This document shows, piece after piece, positions 26,932 to 36,932 of a DNA stretch of 64,000 nucleotides. The notes under the pieces were generated by a model. The model did not search any database and had not been told where the DNA came from. It saw only the letters and a program-made list of their open reading frames with translations. Numbering within the stretch: position 1 is the first letter of the stretch; each line of letters opens with the position of its first letter. Location of the stretch: positions 1 through 64,000 of the forward strand of contig NZ_WHVV01000007.1 of the NCBI RefSeq assembly GCF_009650995.1. Reading direction: 5' to 3'. The DNA comes from Sporosarcina cascadiensis. Lineage in GTDB: Bacteria > Bacillota > Bacilli > Bacillales_A > Planococcaceae. Both the position numbers and the translations under genes were made by a program.

Positions 26932-26957
26932 GTTTATACAGTTTTTACTGTACAAAC
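26932..26957. promoter_or_regulatory. Palindromic operator, candidate GbsR-like site 2
   Basis: TACAG-TTTTTA-CTGTA flanked by GTTT and AAAC on the two sides, giving an extended inverted repeat with one mismatch. It matches site 1 at 24072-24089 and stands in the divergent region between the regulator and opuAA. Confidence 0.7.
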
Positions 26958-27045
26958 AATTAATTTCGATTAAACTGTTGTGTTACAAAAATGTTACGTC
27001 TATAATAATAACGTTGAACTTTTACGAAACTAGGGAGTTGTACAT

Positions 27046-28296
27046 ATGAATGATGGAGAGATGATAAAGAAAATCGAAGTCCACGGCACAACGAAGATTT
27101 TCGGAAAGAACAGTAAACGTGCTGCTCAATTATTGAATGAAGGCAAGTCGAAAAAAGAAATATTGCAGGCTACGGGCGCTACAGTCGGTGTGAAGAACGC
27201 TTCATTCGACGTATATGATGGAGAGATTTTCGTCATCATGGGCTTATCAGGCAGCGGAAAGTCAACGCTGGTCCGTATGCTAAACCGACTGATTGACCCG
27301 ACGATTGGGCAGATCCTGATTGACGGGAAAGATATTGTCCAAATGAATAAAGAGCAATTACGTGAAGTGCGCCGGAAGAAAATCGGTATGGTGTTCCAGA
27401 ACTTCGCATTGTTCCCGCATAAGACGATCCAGGAAAATACGGAATACGGCTTGGAAATCCAAGGCATCGAGAAAACGACTCGCCAGGAAAAAGCAAAAGA
27501 GTCATTGCGGTTAGTCGGGCTTGCCGGTTACGAAGAGCAATATCCGAACCAGCTGAGCGGCGGCATGCAGCAGCGTGTGGGACTGGCCCGTGCGCTTGCG
27601 AATGACCCGGACGTGCTGCTGATGGACGAAGCATTCAGTGCGCTCGATCCGTTAATTCGGAAAGATATGCAGGACGAATTGCTGCAGCTGCATCACGATA
27701 TGGGCAAGACGATTATTTTCATTACACATGATCTCGACGAAGCATTGCGTATCGGAGATCGGATTGCGCTGATGAAAGACGGCGATATCGTACAGATCGG
27801 AACGCCGGAAGAAATCTTGATGAGTCCTTCCAATGAATACGTCGAGCGTTTTGTTGAAGATGTGGATTTGTCGAAGGTACTGACGGCAGGACATATAATG
27901 AAGCAAGCCGATTCGGTTCAGATTGACCGCGGTGCGCGTGTGGCCCTGCGTCTAATGAAAAAATTGAGCATTTCATCGATTTACGTAGTAGATAAAGGGA
28001 ACCGTCTGCTTGGGGCAGTGACAGCACAAGATGCGGTCGCGGCAACAGAAGAAGGAAAGACACTTGAAGATGTACTCATTCGGGATATTACGAAAGTGTC
28101 TCATGATACGGTGCTGACCGACCTGTTTGACGCGGTTTCAACTGCTGCTGTTCCAGTGGCGGTTGTGGATGAACGCGATCATCTGCAGGGAATCATCATT
28201 CGCGGTGCGTTAATTGGCGCGCTTGCAGGAGATGGACAGTTTATCAATAATGATCCTGTCCCGGCAGAAACAGAAGAGGTGATCACATATGAGTAA
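27046..28296 (+). CDS. opuAA: Glycine betaine ABC transporter ATPase
   Basis: A 416-residue OpuAA homologue. It has the Walker A GLSGSGKST (about 64-72), the signature LSGGMQQRVGLARAL, Walker B DVLLMDEAFSALD and a C-terminal pair of CBS domains (about 285-400) that sense ionic strength in this family. The N-terminal IFGKNSKRAAQLLNEG is typical of OpuAA. It drives uptake of glycine betaine at high osmolarity. The ATG has GGGAG 8 nt upstream, and the stop overlaps opuAB by 8 nt. Confidence 0.95.
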   Translation: MNDGEMIKKIEVHGTTKIFGKNSKRAAQLLNEGKSKKEILQATGATVGVKNASFDVYDGEIFVIMGLSGSGKSTLVRMLNRLIDPTIGQILIDGKDIVQMNKEQLREVRRKKIGMVFQNFALFPHKTIQENTEYGLEIQGIEKTTRQEKAKESLRLVGLAGYEEQYPNQLSGGMQQRVGLARALANDPDVLLMDEAFSALDPLIRKDMQDELLQLHHDMGKTIIFITHDLDEALRIGDRIALMKDGDIVQIGTPEEILMSPSNEYVERFVEDVDLSKVLTAGHIMKQADSVQIDRGARVALRLMKKLSISSIYVVDKGNRLLGAVTAQDAVAATEEGKTLEDVLIRDITKVSHDTVLTDLFDAVSTAAVPVAVVDERDHLQGIIIRGALIGALAGDGQFINNDPVPAETEEVITYE

Positions 28297-29134
28297 ATTG
28301 CCAAGATTACCATTCGCAGACTGGATTGATGAGGGAGTAGACTGGCTCGTTGTGACATTTGGTACACTGTTTGACGGCATTTCCGCTTTCTTAAAAGGAA
28401 TTGTCGAAGGACTGGTTACCGGGATGGACTTCGTTCCGTCAATTTTGCTCGCGATTATTTTCGCTGTTATTGCTTATGTATTATCCACAAGAGGAATCGC
28501 GTTGTTTACATTGATTGGTTTATTGTTTATTGATTATCTGGGCTATTGGTATCCCATGCTGCAGATGCTTGCACTCGTTCTGGCATCCGTCGCGATTGCA
28601 TTGATCATCGGGATTCCTTTGGGGATTTTAGGTTCACAGTCACCGACATCGAAGAAAATCATTAATCCGGTACTCGATTTGATGCAGACAATGCCGGCGT
28701 TTGTCTACTTGCTGCCGGCGATTTTCTTCTTCAATATCGGTGTCGTACCGGGAGTTGTCGCGTCCGTTATCTTCTCGATGCCGCCGACAATCCGTTTGAC
28801 GATGCTCGGCATTGAGCAGGTGCCGAAAGATTTAATTGAAGCTACAGAAGCATTCGGTTCAAAGACTTCTCAGCGCTTGCTGAAAGTGCAGATTCCTTTA
28901 GCAAAATCAACGATCATGGCGGGTGTCAACCAAAGTATCATGCTGTCGCTTTCGATGGTGGTTATCGCCTCAATGGTCGGTGCGCCGGGACTGGGTGAAG
29001 AAGTATACCGTTCCGTTACCCAGCTGAAAACGGGTAAAGGTTTCGAAACTGGGTTATCAATCGTAATCGTAGCGATTATCCTGGACCGTATTACACAATA
29101 TGCGGGTAAACGTAAGAGAAAAACAGCGAAGTGA
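28289..29134 (+). CDS. opuAB: Glycine betaine ABC transporter permease
   Basis: A 281-residue integral permease (B. subtilis OpuAB has 282). An N-terminal segment precedes about six helices, and the EAA-type loop is in EATEAFGSKTSQRLLKVQIPLA. It works with OpuAA and the separate lipoprotein at 22983-23909. Unlike the B. subtilis opuA operon, no binding-protein gene follows. Confidence 0.94.
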   Translation: MSKLPRLPFADWIDEGVDWLVVTFGTLFDGISAFLKGIVEGLVTGMDFVPSILLAIIFAVIAYVLSTRGIALFTLIGLLFIDYLGYWYPMLQMLALVLASVAIALIIGIPLGILGSQSPTSKKIINPVLDLMQTMPAFVYLLPAIFFFNIGVVPGVVASVIFSMPPTIRLTMLGIEQVPKDLIEATEAFGSKTSQRLLKVQIPLAKSTIMAGVNQSIMLSLSMVVIASMVGAPGLGEEVYRSVTQLKTGKGFETGLSIVIVAIILDRITQYAGKRKRKTAK

Positions 29135-29141
29135 AATGAAG

Positions 29142-29188
29142 ACTGCCCGGGAAATCGAATTTTTTGATTTCCCGGGCAGTTCTTTTTT
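29142..29188 (+). terminator. Strong intrinsic terminator of opuAA-opuAB
   Basis: A perfect 15-bp stem, ACTGCCCGGGAAATC/GATTTCCCGGGCAGT, followed by TCTTTTTT. Confidence 0.9.
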
Positions 29189-29328
29189 ATAGGTATGATC
29201 GTAAAACCTGTGCAGGCGCTCATACCGCATGGCCAAGCGATCATATGGTATCTTCAGGCGCTCATGCGTGCCTGCCGGGTGATCATAGTGAACTCACGCG
29301 TGATCATAGAGTCCGGCTGTGTGCTCAT
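29182..29328 (-). repeat. Seven-unit 21-bp periodic array, class A (minus orientation)
   Basis: Complementary cores (GATCAT or GCTCAT) end at 29202, 29223, 29244, 29265, 29286, 29307 and 29328, exactly 21 nt apart; the first is degenerate (GATCGT). It lies directly after the opuAB terminator and before the promoter of the acyl-CoA dehydrogenase gene. Confidence 0.82.
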
Positions 29329-29346
29329 ACAGAAAATAAATCATAC

Positions 29347-29411
29347 TTGCCAGCCATCTATTTATCTAGTATAGTAAGTCTAATATTCTGAACATACCAA
29401 CTGGTTAGTAT
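29347..29411 (+). promoter_or_regulatory. Promoter and TetR-type operator of the acyl-CoA dehydrogenase gene
   Basis: TTGCCA (29347) and TATAGT (29370) are separated by 17 nt. The palindrome ATACCAAC-TG-GTTAGTAT (29394-29411) lies around +12 to +30, where binding would block transcription. A second copy precedes the phosphotransferase gene at 31390. The TetR gene within the locus is the natural candidate repressor. Confidence 0.75.
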
Positions 29412-29433
29412 AGCAGAAAGGGAGTCGGGGATT

Positions 29434-30642
29434 ATGAATTTTTCATATTCAGAGAAAGTAGAGAAATTGCAGCAACAAGTGACAGAGTTTATGGAGGAAT
29501 ATATTTATCCGAATGAAAGTGTCTTCCGCAAACAGCAGGATGAGCAGGGAGACCGCTGGAATAAAATCCCGCCCATCGTAGAGGAACTGAAAAAGAAAGC
29601 GAAAGAGAAAGGGCTCTGGAATTTATTCCTTCCTGACGACAGCGGCGGCGCCGGGCTGACAAATCTGGAATATGCGCCGCTCTGTGAAATTATGGGCCGG
29701 TCGTTTATGGCGCCGGAAATCTTTAATTGTAACGCGCCGGATACGGGCAACATGGAAGTGCTGGCAAGGTACGGTACGGATGAGCAGAAAAAGCAGTGGC
29801 TGGAGCCTTTATTGGCAGGAGAAATTCGTTCAGCATTTGCGATGACAGAAAAGGATGTCGCTTCGAGTGACGCGACGAATATTGAATCCAGTATTCGGCG
29901 TGATGGTGATGAGTATATTCTGAACGGCCGCAAATGGTGGACGTCAGGCGCCGGGGATCCGCGCTGTAAAATTATGATTTTCATGGGGAAGAGTGATCCC
30001 AATGCGGCGAAGCATGAACAGCAGTCGATGATTCTGGTGCCGATGGATGCAGAAGGCGTTCATGTCGAGCGGATGCTGCCGGTGTTCGGCTATGATGATG
30101 CGCCGCATGGCCACGCGGAAATTTTATTTGAAAACGTACGTGTGCCTGCAGAAAATATGCTGTGGGGCGAAGGAAAAGGGTTTGCAATTGCACAGGGAAG
30201 ACTCGGGCCCGGCCGCATTCACCATTGTATGCGTTTGATAGGAGCGGCTGAACGGTCACTGGAATTGATGTGCAGACGAGTGCAGGAACGCGAAGCATTC
30301 GGCAAGAAAGTTTCTGAACAGGGAGTCGTGCAGCAGTGGATCGCGGAATCACGCATGGATATTGAACAGGCGCGTCTACTGACATTAAAAGCAGCGTATA
30401 TGATGGACACTGCCGGCAATAAAGCAGCAAAAACAGAGATCGCGATGATCAAAGTGGTTGCGCCGAATATGGCATTGCGAGTAATCGACCGTGCCATTCA
30501 GGCATTCGGCGGAGCGGGTGTCAGCGATGATTTCCCGATCGCCTATATGTATGCAGGCGCACGCACTTTACGGATTGCAGACGGTCCGGATGAAGTGCAT
30601 TCACGGCAGATTGCCAGGCTGGAATTAAAAAAATACAGATAA
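29434..30642 (+). CDS. Acyl-CoA dehydrogenase family protein
   Basis: A 402-residue flavoenzyme of the ACAD family, which forms the 2,3-double bond in acyl-CoA. The FAD/substrate signatures [18 protein letters not shown] and RWWTSG-like KWWTSGAG are seen, and the C-terminal [23 protein letters not shown] matches. It resembles the ACAD10/11-type branch, which is often linked to a phosphotransferase like the one downstream. Chain-length specificity is unknown. The ATG has AAGGGAG upstream. It is controlled by the palindrome at 29394. Confidence 0.9.
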   Translation: MNFSYSEKVEKLQQQVTEFMEEYIYPNESVFRKQQDEQGDRWNKIPPIVEELKKKAKEKGLWNLFLPDDSGGAGLTNLEYAPLCEIMGRSFMAPEIFNCNAPDTGNMEVLARYGTDEQKKQWLEPLLAGEIRSAFAMTEKDVASSDATNIESSIRRDGDEYILNGRKWWTSGAGDPRCKIMIFMGKSDPNAAKHEQQSMILVPMDAEGVHVERMLPVFGYDDAPHGHAEILFENVRVPAENMLWGEGKGFAIAQGRLGPGRIHHCMRLIGAAERSLELMCRRVQEREAFGKKVSEQGVVQQWIAESRMDIEQARLLTLKAAYMMDTAGNKAAKTEIAMIKVVAPNMALRVIDRAIQAFGGAGVSDDFPIAYMYAGARTLRIADGPDEVHSRQIARLELKKYR

Positions 30643-30797
30643 ATGGTGATGTGCCGCTTGAAGCAGGAAATAAAGTAAGAGGAGCAATGCTGGTTTGCTA
30701 GTCGTTCATTCAGAATTTTTCGAGAAGCAGGATTCGATCCGCTAAAAATGTGATATAGTATGGGATAAATAACACGAAGAGGATCGGGGACTTTAAC

Positions 30798-31364
30798 ATG
30801 AAAGATAAAATTACCAAAGCCAGTATTTTATTGTTTGAAGAAAAAGGATTCAGCGAAACTTCCATCCAAGACATAGTCGAGGCGCTCGGTGTCACGAAGG
30901 GAACGTACTATTACTACTTCACCAGCAAAGAGCAGTTATTGATGGAAATTCATCTGGATTATATTTCAGACCTGCTGAAACGGCAGCAGACTATTTTGGA
31001 ATCAGCCAATCTCTCCTGCCGTAAAAAGCTGGAAGAAATCATTGCGCTTCTCATCCATGACATTCAGGAAAAAGGTCCGAGCGGGCGTGTGTTTTTTAGG
31101 GAAATGCGTCATCTCATTGAAGAGAATGTGAAATCGATTGAAAAGCAGCGCGACCTGTTTCGTCTGAATATCGAACAGCTGATTACAGACGGGATAGATG
31201 CCGGTGAATTCCGCAAAGATCTGCGTGCGGACATCGCGGCGTTCGGTGTATTAGGCATTGCGAATTACAGTTATAACTGGTTTAATCCAATGGGCGAAAT
31301 GTCCGCTGATAAATTAAGTGAGCTGTTTTCCGGCATGTTACTCGAAGGAATCGTTCCGCGGTAA
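30798..31364 (+). CDS. TetR-family transcriptional regulator
   Basis: A 188-residue repressor with the N-terminal helix-turn-helix in SIQDIVEALGVTKGTYYYYF (about 23-42) and a helical ligand-binding part. TetR proteins of this neighbourhood usually respond to acyl-CoA. The two palindromes at 29394 and 31390 flank it and are its likely operators. None was seen at its own promoter. Confidence 0.88.
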   Translation: MKDKITKASILLFEEKGFSETSIQDIVEALGVTKGTYYYYFTSKEQLLMEIHLDYISDLLKRQQTILESANLSCRKKLEEIIALLIHDIQEKGPSGRVFFREMRHLIEENVKSIEKQRDLFRLNIEQLITDGIDAGEFRKDLRADIAAFGVLGIANYSYNWFNPMGEMSADKLSELFSGMLLEGIVPR

Positions 31365-31389
31365 GCTGAGTATTCAGCTTATCGGTAAC

Positions 31390-31407
31390 ATACCTACCAG
31401 TTAGTAT
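31390..31407 (+). promoter_or_regulatory. TetR-type operator before the phosphotransferase operon
   Basis: ATACCTAC-CA-GTTAGTAT, 16 nt ahead of the ATG region and almost the same as 29394-29411. It ends next to AAAGGAGG, the ribosome site of the next gene. Confidence 0.7.
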
Positions 31408-31422
31408 AAAGGAGGACTCCAC

Positions 31423-32481
31423 ATGAAAGATGTGACTACAATTGAAGTAAGAACCGGGGAAGAGCTCAATAAAGAGAAGCTTCAGCAGTTTATTCGCGAG
31501 CAGATTTCTGAGGTGCCAGACGGAGAATTGCGAATCCGGCAGTTCAGTGCGGGGCATTCCAATTTGACTTATTTACTGCAAATCGGGAAATGGGAAGCAG
31601 TTTTGCGCAGACCGCCTCTCGGGCCGGTCGCACCGAAAGCGCACGATATGGAGAGGGAGTACACTATTTTATCGAGTCTTCATTCCTATTTTAATCCGGC
31701 TCCTAAACCGTATGTATTTTCCGATGATGAAGACATTGTCGGAAGTCCGTTTTTTATTATGGAGCGGAGAAACGGGATGGTACTTGATACGGAGTTTCCG
31801 GACGGGGTGACCTATACGCCGGAGCTCGGACGCAAGATTTCCGAGCTGATGGTTGAACAGCTTGTGTGCCTGCATCAAGTAGATTATAAGAAAACGAAGC
31901 TTGCCTGCATGGTGAAACCGGAAGGCTTTATGGAGAGGCAGGTTGCCGGCTGGATCGGGCGCTATGAACGGTCGAAAACAGATGACGTAAAAGGCGTTGA
32001 GGAACTGACCGGTTACTTGAAGAATCATGTGCCGGTGTCCGTTGAACCGACGATTATTCATTATGATTATAAGCTGAACAACGCGATGTTTTCAGAAGAC
32101 TTTTCTGAAATGACCGGGCTGTTTGATTGGGAAATGACTACCGTTGGAGATCCATTAGCAGACGTAGGGGCTGCGATGAGTTACTGGATTCAAGCAGATG
32201 ATCCGGAAATTCTGAAGAAAGGTCTCGGCAAACCGCCTGTGACAGTGATGGACGGATTTTTTACAAGAGATGAATTTATCCAGCTGTATGCAGAGAAAAG
32301 CGGACGTGATGTCAGCTCAATCGATTATTATGTGACATTTGCTTATTTTAAATTGGCGGTCATTTGCCAGCAAATTTATTATCGCTATAAAAAGGGACAG
32401 ACACAGGATAAACGCTTTGCCCATTTCAATATTTTTGTAGAGAATCTAGTTCAATACGCATTAATCAGTGCCAGGAAGTAG
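31423..32481 (+). CDS. Phosphotransferase family protein (APH/ACAD10-like)
   Basis: A 352-residue kinase-like protein. The glycine-rich loop is FSAGHSNLTYLL, the catalytic loop HYDYKLNNAMF and the metal-binding segment GLFDWEMTTVGDPLADVG. Such domains are fused to, or encoded next to, ACAD10/11-type dehydrogenases, and are thought to phosphorylate a hydroxyacyl-CoA. That role here is inferred from context. First gene of a three-gene operon after the second TetR operator. Confidence 0.85.
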   Translation: MKDVTTIEVRTGEELNKEKLQQFIREQISEVPDGELRIRQFSAGHSNLTYLLQIGKWEAVLRRPPLGPVAPKAHDMEREYTILSSLHSYFNPAPKPYVFSDDEDIVGSPFFIMERRNGMVLDTEFPDGVTYTPELGRKISELMVEQLVCLHQVDYKKTKLACMVKPEGFMERQVAGWIGRYERSKTDDVKGVEELTGYLKNHVPVSVEPTIIHYDYKLNNAMFSEDFSEMTGLFDWEMTTVGDPLADVGAAMSYWIQADDPEILKKGLGKPPVTVMDGFFTRDEFIQLYAEKSGRDVSSIDYYVTFAYFKLAVICQQIYYRYKKGQTQDKRFAHFNIFVENLVQYALISARK

Positions 32482-32493
32482 GGGGGTGCCAGG

Positions 32494-33240
32494 ATGAAAA
32501 TTCACTTGCTTTTCAAGAAAGAAGAGCTGGATGAGACGAAGCTCGATTATTCCAAAACCGTCGTGATCTTTGATATTTTATTGGCCACTTCCACGATTTC
32601 CACCTGTCTCTCTTTCGGAGCGCGTGCAGTGATTCCAACGGCGGATGAGGACGAAGCACGCGAGACAGCGAAGAGCTGGCCAGCAGAAGAAATTTGTGTG
32701 GCAGGTGAATGGAACGGTCTGCCAATTGAAGATTTTTCCTATCCGCTTCCTCTTTCACTTAAACAGGAAGTTGCGAATAAAACACTGATACTCTCGACGA
32801 CAAACGGCACCGTGGCGATTCGTAAAGCCGCGGCAGCCCGTAAAGTTTGGATTGCTTCATTACTGAACGGTCCCGCAGTTGCCCGGAAAGTGCATGCAGA
32901 ATATGAAGATGAGACGATTTTGCTCGTCTGTGCCGGGTCGGCGAATCAATTCTGCCTGGAAGATTTCTATGGCGCCGGCTATTTCCTTTCCGAGCTGACT
33001 CAGCAGGCGGGGAAGGTTCAATTAACGGACAGTGCGCTCAGCGCCAAGCTGTTTTACGAGAGTCAGGCAGACCGCAGCGAAATTTTATTGGCGGGCACTA
33101 GAGTGGGCGGTTCTCTGCTGGAGTTTGACCTTGGTGAAGATCTTTATTTCGTCAGTCAGAAAAATCAGCTGGAAACCGCCCCGTATCTGTCGGGAAATCA
33201 AATCATCTGCGATAGAAGTGTAAGCGTATACAACGCGTGA
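32494..33240 (+). CDS. 2-phosphosulfolactate phosphatase family (ComB-like)
   Basis: A 248-residue protein of the ComB fold: VVIFDILLATSTISTCLSFG near the start, LSTTNGTVA in the middle and GAGYFLSEL later. ComB removes phosphate from (R)-2-phospho-3-sulfolactate in coenzyme M synthesis, but no other step of that pathway is present, so another phosphate ester is likely. The gene follows the phosphotransferase by 12 nt and precedes the acyl-CoA ligase, suggesting a phosphorylated intermediate (inference). Confidence 0.78.
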   Translation: MKIHLLFKKEELDETKLDYSKTVVIFDILLATSTISTCLSFGARAVIPTADEDEARETAKSWPAEEICVAGEWNGLPIEDFSYPLPLSLKQEVANKTLILSTTNGTVAIRKAAAARKVWIASLLNGPAVARKVHAEYEDETILLVCAGSANQFCLEDFYGAGYFLSELTQQAGKVQLTDSALSAKLFYESQADRSEILLAGTRVGGSLLEFDLGEDLYFVSQKNQLETAPYLSGNQIICDRSVSVYNA

Positions 33241-33252
33241 GGAGTGAATCGA

Positions 33253-34902
33253 ATGAAACATACGGCACATTTTGAATTTTGGCCGCCGCGGATTGCAAAA
33301 ACACTGACGGTTCCTGAAACGACAATCTATGATAATTTAGCGATTACTGCGAAGAAATATCCGAATAAAACGGCGTATGAATTTTACGGCGGATCGGCGA
33401 CTTACACTGAATTGCTGAATGAAATTGAAAAGATGGCGGGCTATCTCGAGCAGGAATGCCGGGTGGAAAAAGGGGACCGCATATTGCTGCTCATGCAGAA
33501 CTCCCCGCAATTTCTCGTCAGTTTATTTGCCATCTTACGGGTCCGTGGGGTTGCAGTTGCGATTAATCCAATGAGCACAACGGATGATCTGCAATTTTTC
33601 CTGGAAGACGGCGATATTAAAATGGCATTTACCGGGCAGGAATTGTATCCGAAACTGGAGCCGCTGATCGGCACGACGACTTTGGATACAGTCATTGCCG
33701 CAGCCTATTCCGACTGCATTGATGAAGGTAAAGCGCTGGGTGCGATACCTGAAGAAGTGAAGGCTCCGGCGCAAGTACTGCCGAAGACGGTTTCCTGGTC
33801 AAAAGCATTGAATGCGAATAAAACTCCATCCGTCTACACTGGGGAAAGTGATGATATGGCAATGATTCCCTATACGTCCGGGACAACCGGGGCGCCGAAA
33901 GGATGCATTCATACAAACCGGACCATTCAGGCAAATACGACAGGCTCATACCACTGGATGTCAATGAGCCCGGATACTGTGGCGCTGACAAGTCTGCCGT
34001 TATTTCATGTGACAGGACTGACGCACAGCGCGTTGAATCCGGTTTTGGCCGGCAGTACGATGATTATCCTGACGAGATGGGACCGCGACTACGCAATTAA
34101 AGCGATCGAGCATTTTAGAGTCAGTCACTGGATCAATATTAGCACGATGCTGATTGATTTTCTGGCCAATCCGAAGCTCGCGGATTACGACATTTCTTCT
34201 CTTGTAGTCGTCGGCGGCGGAGGAGCTACACTTCCTGTTGCTGTCGGTGAGAAGCTGCGTCAGTGGACAGGACTTGATTATGTGGAAGGATACGGCTTAT
34301 CTGAGACGATGTCACATACCCACTTTAATCCGCCGAACCGTCCGAAACTGCAGTGTCTGGGCATTCCCGCGTTTAACGTCGATGCACGCATCATTGATCC
34401 GGCGACCGGCGAGGAACTCGGTGCCGGGGAAGAAGGAGAGCTGGTCGTCGACGCGCCGCAGATGTTCAAAGGGTATTATCATCAGGAAGAAGAGACGAAA
34501 GCGAGCAAGATCAGGGTTGACGGCAAGGAGTTTTTCCGCACAGGCGATATCGTACGTATGGATAATGAAGGCTACTTCTTTATCGTGGACCGCGTGAAGC
34601 GGATGATCAATGCCGCGGGCTATAAAGTGTGGCCGACAGAAGTGGAGTCGATCCTCTATAAGCATCCGGCGATTCAGCAGGCGTGTGTTGTCCGGCATCC
34701 TGATGAAGTGCGTGGGGAAACGGTGAAGGCGCTCATTATTCTGAATGACGACTATAAAGGAAAAGTAACCGGCGATGAGATTATTGAGTGGTCGAAGGAT
34801 CAAATGGCGAGTTATAAGTATCCGAGGATTGTAGAGTTTCGCGACAGTTTCCCTGTCACGAGCAGCGGCAAGATTTTGTGGCGGCAGCTGCAGGATGGCT
34901 AA
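33253..34902 (+). CDS. Long-chain acyl-CoA synthetase family protein
   Basis: A 549-residue adenylate-forming enzyme. The AMP-binding motif is YTSGTTGAPKGC, followed by YGLSETMSH and FFRTGDIVRMDNEGYFFIVDR, and a catalytic lysine is in TSSGKILWR near the C-terminus. It activates fatty or aromatic acids with CoA. The ATG at 33253 is chosen because GGAG is 8 nt upstream, whereas the GTG at 33244 has none at correct spacing. Last gene of the TetR-flanked operon. Confidence 0.9.
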   Translation: MKHTAHFEFWPPRIAKTLTVPETTIYDNLAITAKKYPNKTAYEFYGGSATYTELLNEIEKMAGYLEQECRVEKGDRILLLMQNSPQFLVSLFAILRVRGVAVAINPMSTTDDLQFFLEDGDIKMAFTGQELYPKLEPLIGTTTLDTVIAAAYSDCIDEGKALGAIPEEVKAPAQVLPKTVSWSKALNANKTPSVYTGESDDMAMIPYTSGTTGAPKGCIHTNRTIQANTTGSYHWMSMSPDTVALTSLPLFHVTGLTHSALNPVLAGSTMIILTRWDRDYAIKAIEHFRVSHWINISTMLIDFLANPKLADYDISSLVVVGGGGATLPVAVGEKLRQWTGLDYVEGYGLSETMSHTHFNPPNRPKLQCLGIPAFNVDARIIDPATGEELGAGEEGELVVDAPQMFKGYYHQEEETKASKIRVDGKEFFRTGDIVRMDNEGYFFIVDRVKRMINAAGYKVWPTEVESILYKHPAIQQACVVRHPDEVRGETVKALIILNDDYKGKVTGDEIIEWSKDQMASYKYPRIVEFRDSFPVTSSGKILWRQLQDG

Positions 34903-34919
34903 ATATTTGAGAAATAAAA

Positions 34920-34955
34920 AAAGAGGATGCAGGCAATATCCCGAATCCTCTTTTT
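34920..34955. terminator. Bidirectional intrinsic terminator
   Basis: AAAGAGGAT pairs with ATCCTCTTT; T runs follow on both strands. It separates convergent genes. Confidence 0.8.
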
Positions 34956-34959
34956 GCTG

Positions 34960-36645
34960 TTATATCTTAAATTCCTGAATAACTTGCTGCAGCTCAATTG
35001 CCTGATCGCTTAGATTACGAGCGACTGTATCGATTTCTTCGATCGTGGCCATTTGTTCTTGCACAGCACCGGAGTTCTGCTCGGTTTGGGCAGAGGCCTC
35101 GTCCGCTTGGGAAGCAATCTCCTGAACGGAAGCAGACACTTCTTCTGCACTTGCGGAAATTTGCTCCGTAGCGGCAGAAATATCTTCAATCTGACCGCCC
35201 ATTGCCTGTATAGCTGTAACAATTGCCGAGAACGCTTTGCCGGCGTCATCAATGACATGCACACCCTGCTCGGCATTTTTCAAGCTGTCTGCTACAGAAG
35301 CTTCGACGTTCTTAGTATCTGACTGAATATCCGCAGTCAATTTGACGATCTGGCTGGCGGAGTTTTTGGATTGCTCTGCTAGATTTCGCACTTCATTTGC
35401 AACAACAGCGAAGCCTTTACCTTGCTCGCCGGCTCTTGCTGCTTCGATGGCAGCGTTGAGTGCGAGGAGATTCGTCTGCTCGGTAATATCTGTGATAACT
35501 TTTGTGATGTTCTCAATTTCGATAGTTTGCTTGCTGAGACGCTGTATCAATTCGCTTGTCAGATGAGAGGAATCGTAAATGATGCCCATCTGATCTTTTG
35601 CAAGCTGTACGGACTGTTCGCTGTCGCTGGCCAGTTTTGCTGTTTCTTCTGCGCTTGTGTTCAGACGCAATGAAGATTCTGCGATACGCTGCACACCGAT
35701 TGCTGTTTCTTCCATCGCCAATGAACTTTCTTTTGCAGAAGCTGCAGATGTTTGAGCGCCGGATGAAATCAGATCCATATTGCGGCTCACTTCCTGCGAT
35801 GCTTTCGTTACTTCCTGCGTACTTGCAGATAATTCTTCTGCGGAGGCAGTGACGTGCAATGCGTTGTCGTTGATTGTGCTAATAACATTCCGCAGATTAT
35901 GCTTCATCGTATTGAAGGAATTCGCCAGGTCGCGAAGTTCATCTTTCGCTTTCACGTGGACATCTTCCTGTGATAAATCACCGCTTGCCAGAACTGCGGA
36001 AGCAGCAGACAGACGCTTGATAGGTCTTGAGATTGTCCGATGAATGAAAAAGGCAATTAAGATTGCGAGAATTGTATCGGAAATCGTAGAAGTCGTAAGG
36101 GCACGTTTTGATTTAGCGGCGCCCGCCTGTGCTTCGGAACGTTTTTTGTCGAGTTCTTCGTTCTGATAAGCAGCGATTTCTTCAGCAGCGGCTTCAATAC
36201 CAATGCTTGCCTGGCTGCCTTCTTCCACCATGATCTTTTCAGCTAAATCATAATTTTTTGCTTGGACGGCAGCAACGATTTTATCGGCGCTTGCATCGAA
36301 AATTGCGATGTTATCGTTTGCCTGCTGAACAAGTCCTTTCATTTGTTCTGACTGTACGACATCAGCTAAGTGGCTGACTTCATCTTTCAGTGTCTGCTGG
36401 TGTTCCCGCAGCAGCTCCAGCGCAATATCCGAACGCTCGCTCATATAAGCGCGGATATAAAGGCCTTGCATGGCCATTTCTTTCAAAATATTATTTGCTG
36501 TATCTGCACGGTCAACTTGTGTGTCCAGCATGCCTTCATAGTCCTCTGTAACCTTCGCCAGCTGTGAAATACTGAAGAAAGCAAACATCAGCAAGACAGC
36601 GAGCATGACGCCAAACCCTCCAAAAATCTTTTTTCCAATGGTCAT
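34960..36645 (-). CDS. Methyl-accepting chemotaxis protein
   Basis: A 561-residue chemoreceptor. Helix 1 is at about residues 8-28, a four-helix-bundle sensor extends to about 180, then come helix 2 and HAMP (about 190-260), and the signalling tip [15 protein letters not shown]. The ATG has AAAGGGG 8 nt upstream. Its sensor differs from the receptor at 16-17.7 kb, so they probably sense different ligands. Confidence 0.9.
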   Translation of the reverse strand: MTIGKKIFGGFGVMLAVLLMFAFFSISQLAKVTEDYEGMLDTQVDRADTANNILKEMAMQGLYIRAYMSERSDIALELLREHQQTLKDEVSHLADVVQSEQMKGLVQQANDNIAIFDASADKIVAAVQAKNYDLAEKIMVEEGSQASIGIEAAAEEIAAYQNEELDKKRSEAQAGAAKSKRALTTSTISDTILAILIAFFIHRTISRPIKRLSAASAVLASGDLSQEDVHVKAKDELRDLANSFNTMKHNLRNVISTINDNALHVTASAEELSASTQEVTKASQEVSRNMDLISSGAQTSAASAKESSLAMEETAIGVQRIAESSLRLNTSAEETAKLASDSEQSVQLAKDQMGIIYDSSHLTSELIQRLSKQTIEIENITKVITDITEQTNLLALNAAIEAARAGEQGKGFAVVANEVRNLAEQSKNSASQIVKLTADIQSDTKNVEASVADSLKNAEQGVHVIDDAGKAFSAIVTAIQAMGGQIEDISAATEQISASAEEVSASVQEIASQADEASAQTEQNSGAVQEQMATIEEIDTVARNLSDQAIELQQVIQEFKI

Positions 36646-36932
36646 AAGATAACCCCTTTCGTGACTAAAAACCTATTTAAAATTCTCTTTACTGAAACTT
36701 GATAATAATTTTCTCGAAACTTATCAAAAAAATCTTTTGCTCATACTAAAGTATGACACAATATACCTGTATATCGGTAGTATTTTTGAAAAATTAATAA
36801 ATTAGTCACATAAAATAATATGCGCATTTTAAATTAAATAGGCCGGCAGTGTTTTATTCAGAATAGTTTGTTCGTGTTCTGTTTCTATGGTACTATAATG
36901 AATAGATTACTGATAATAGAAACGGAGGAATT

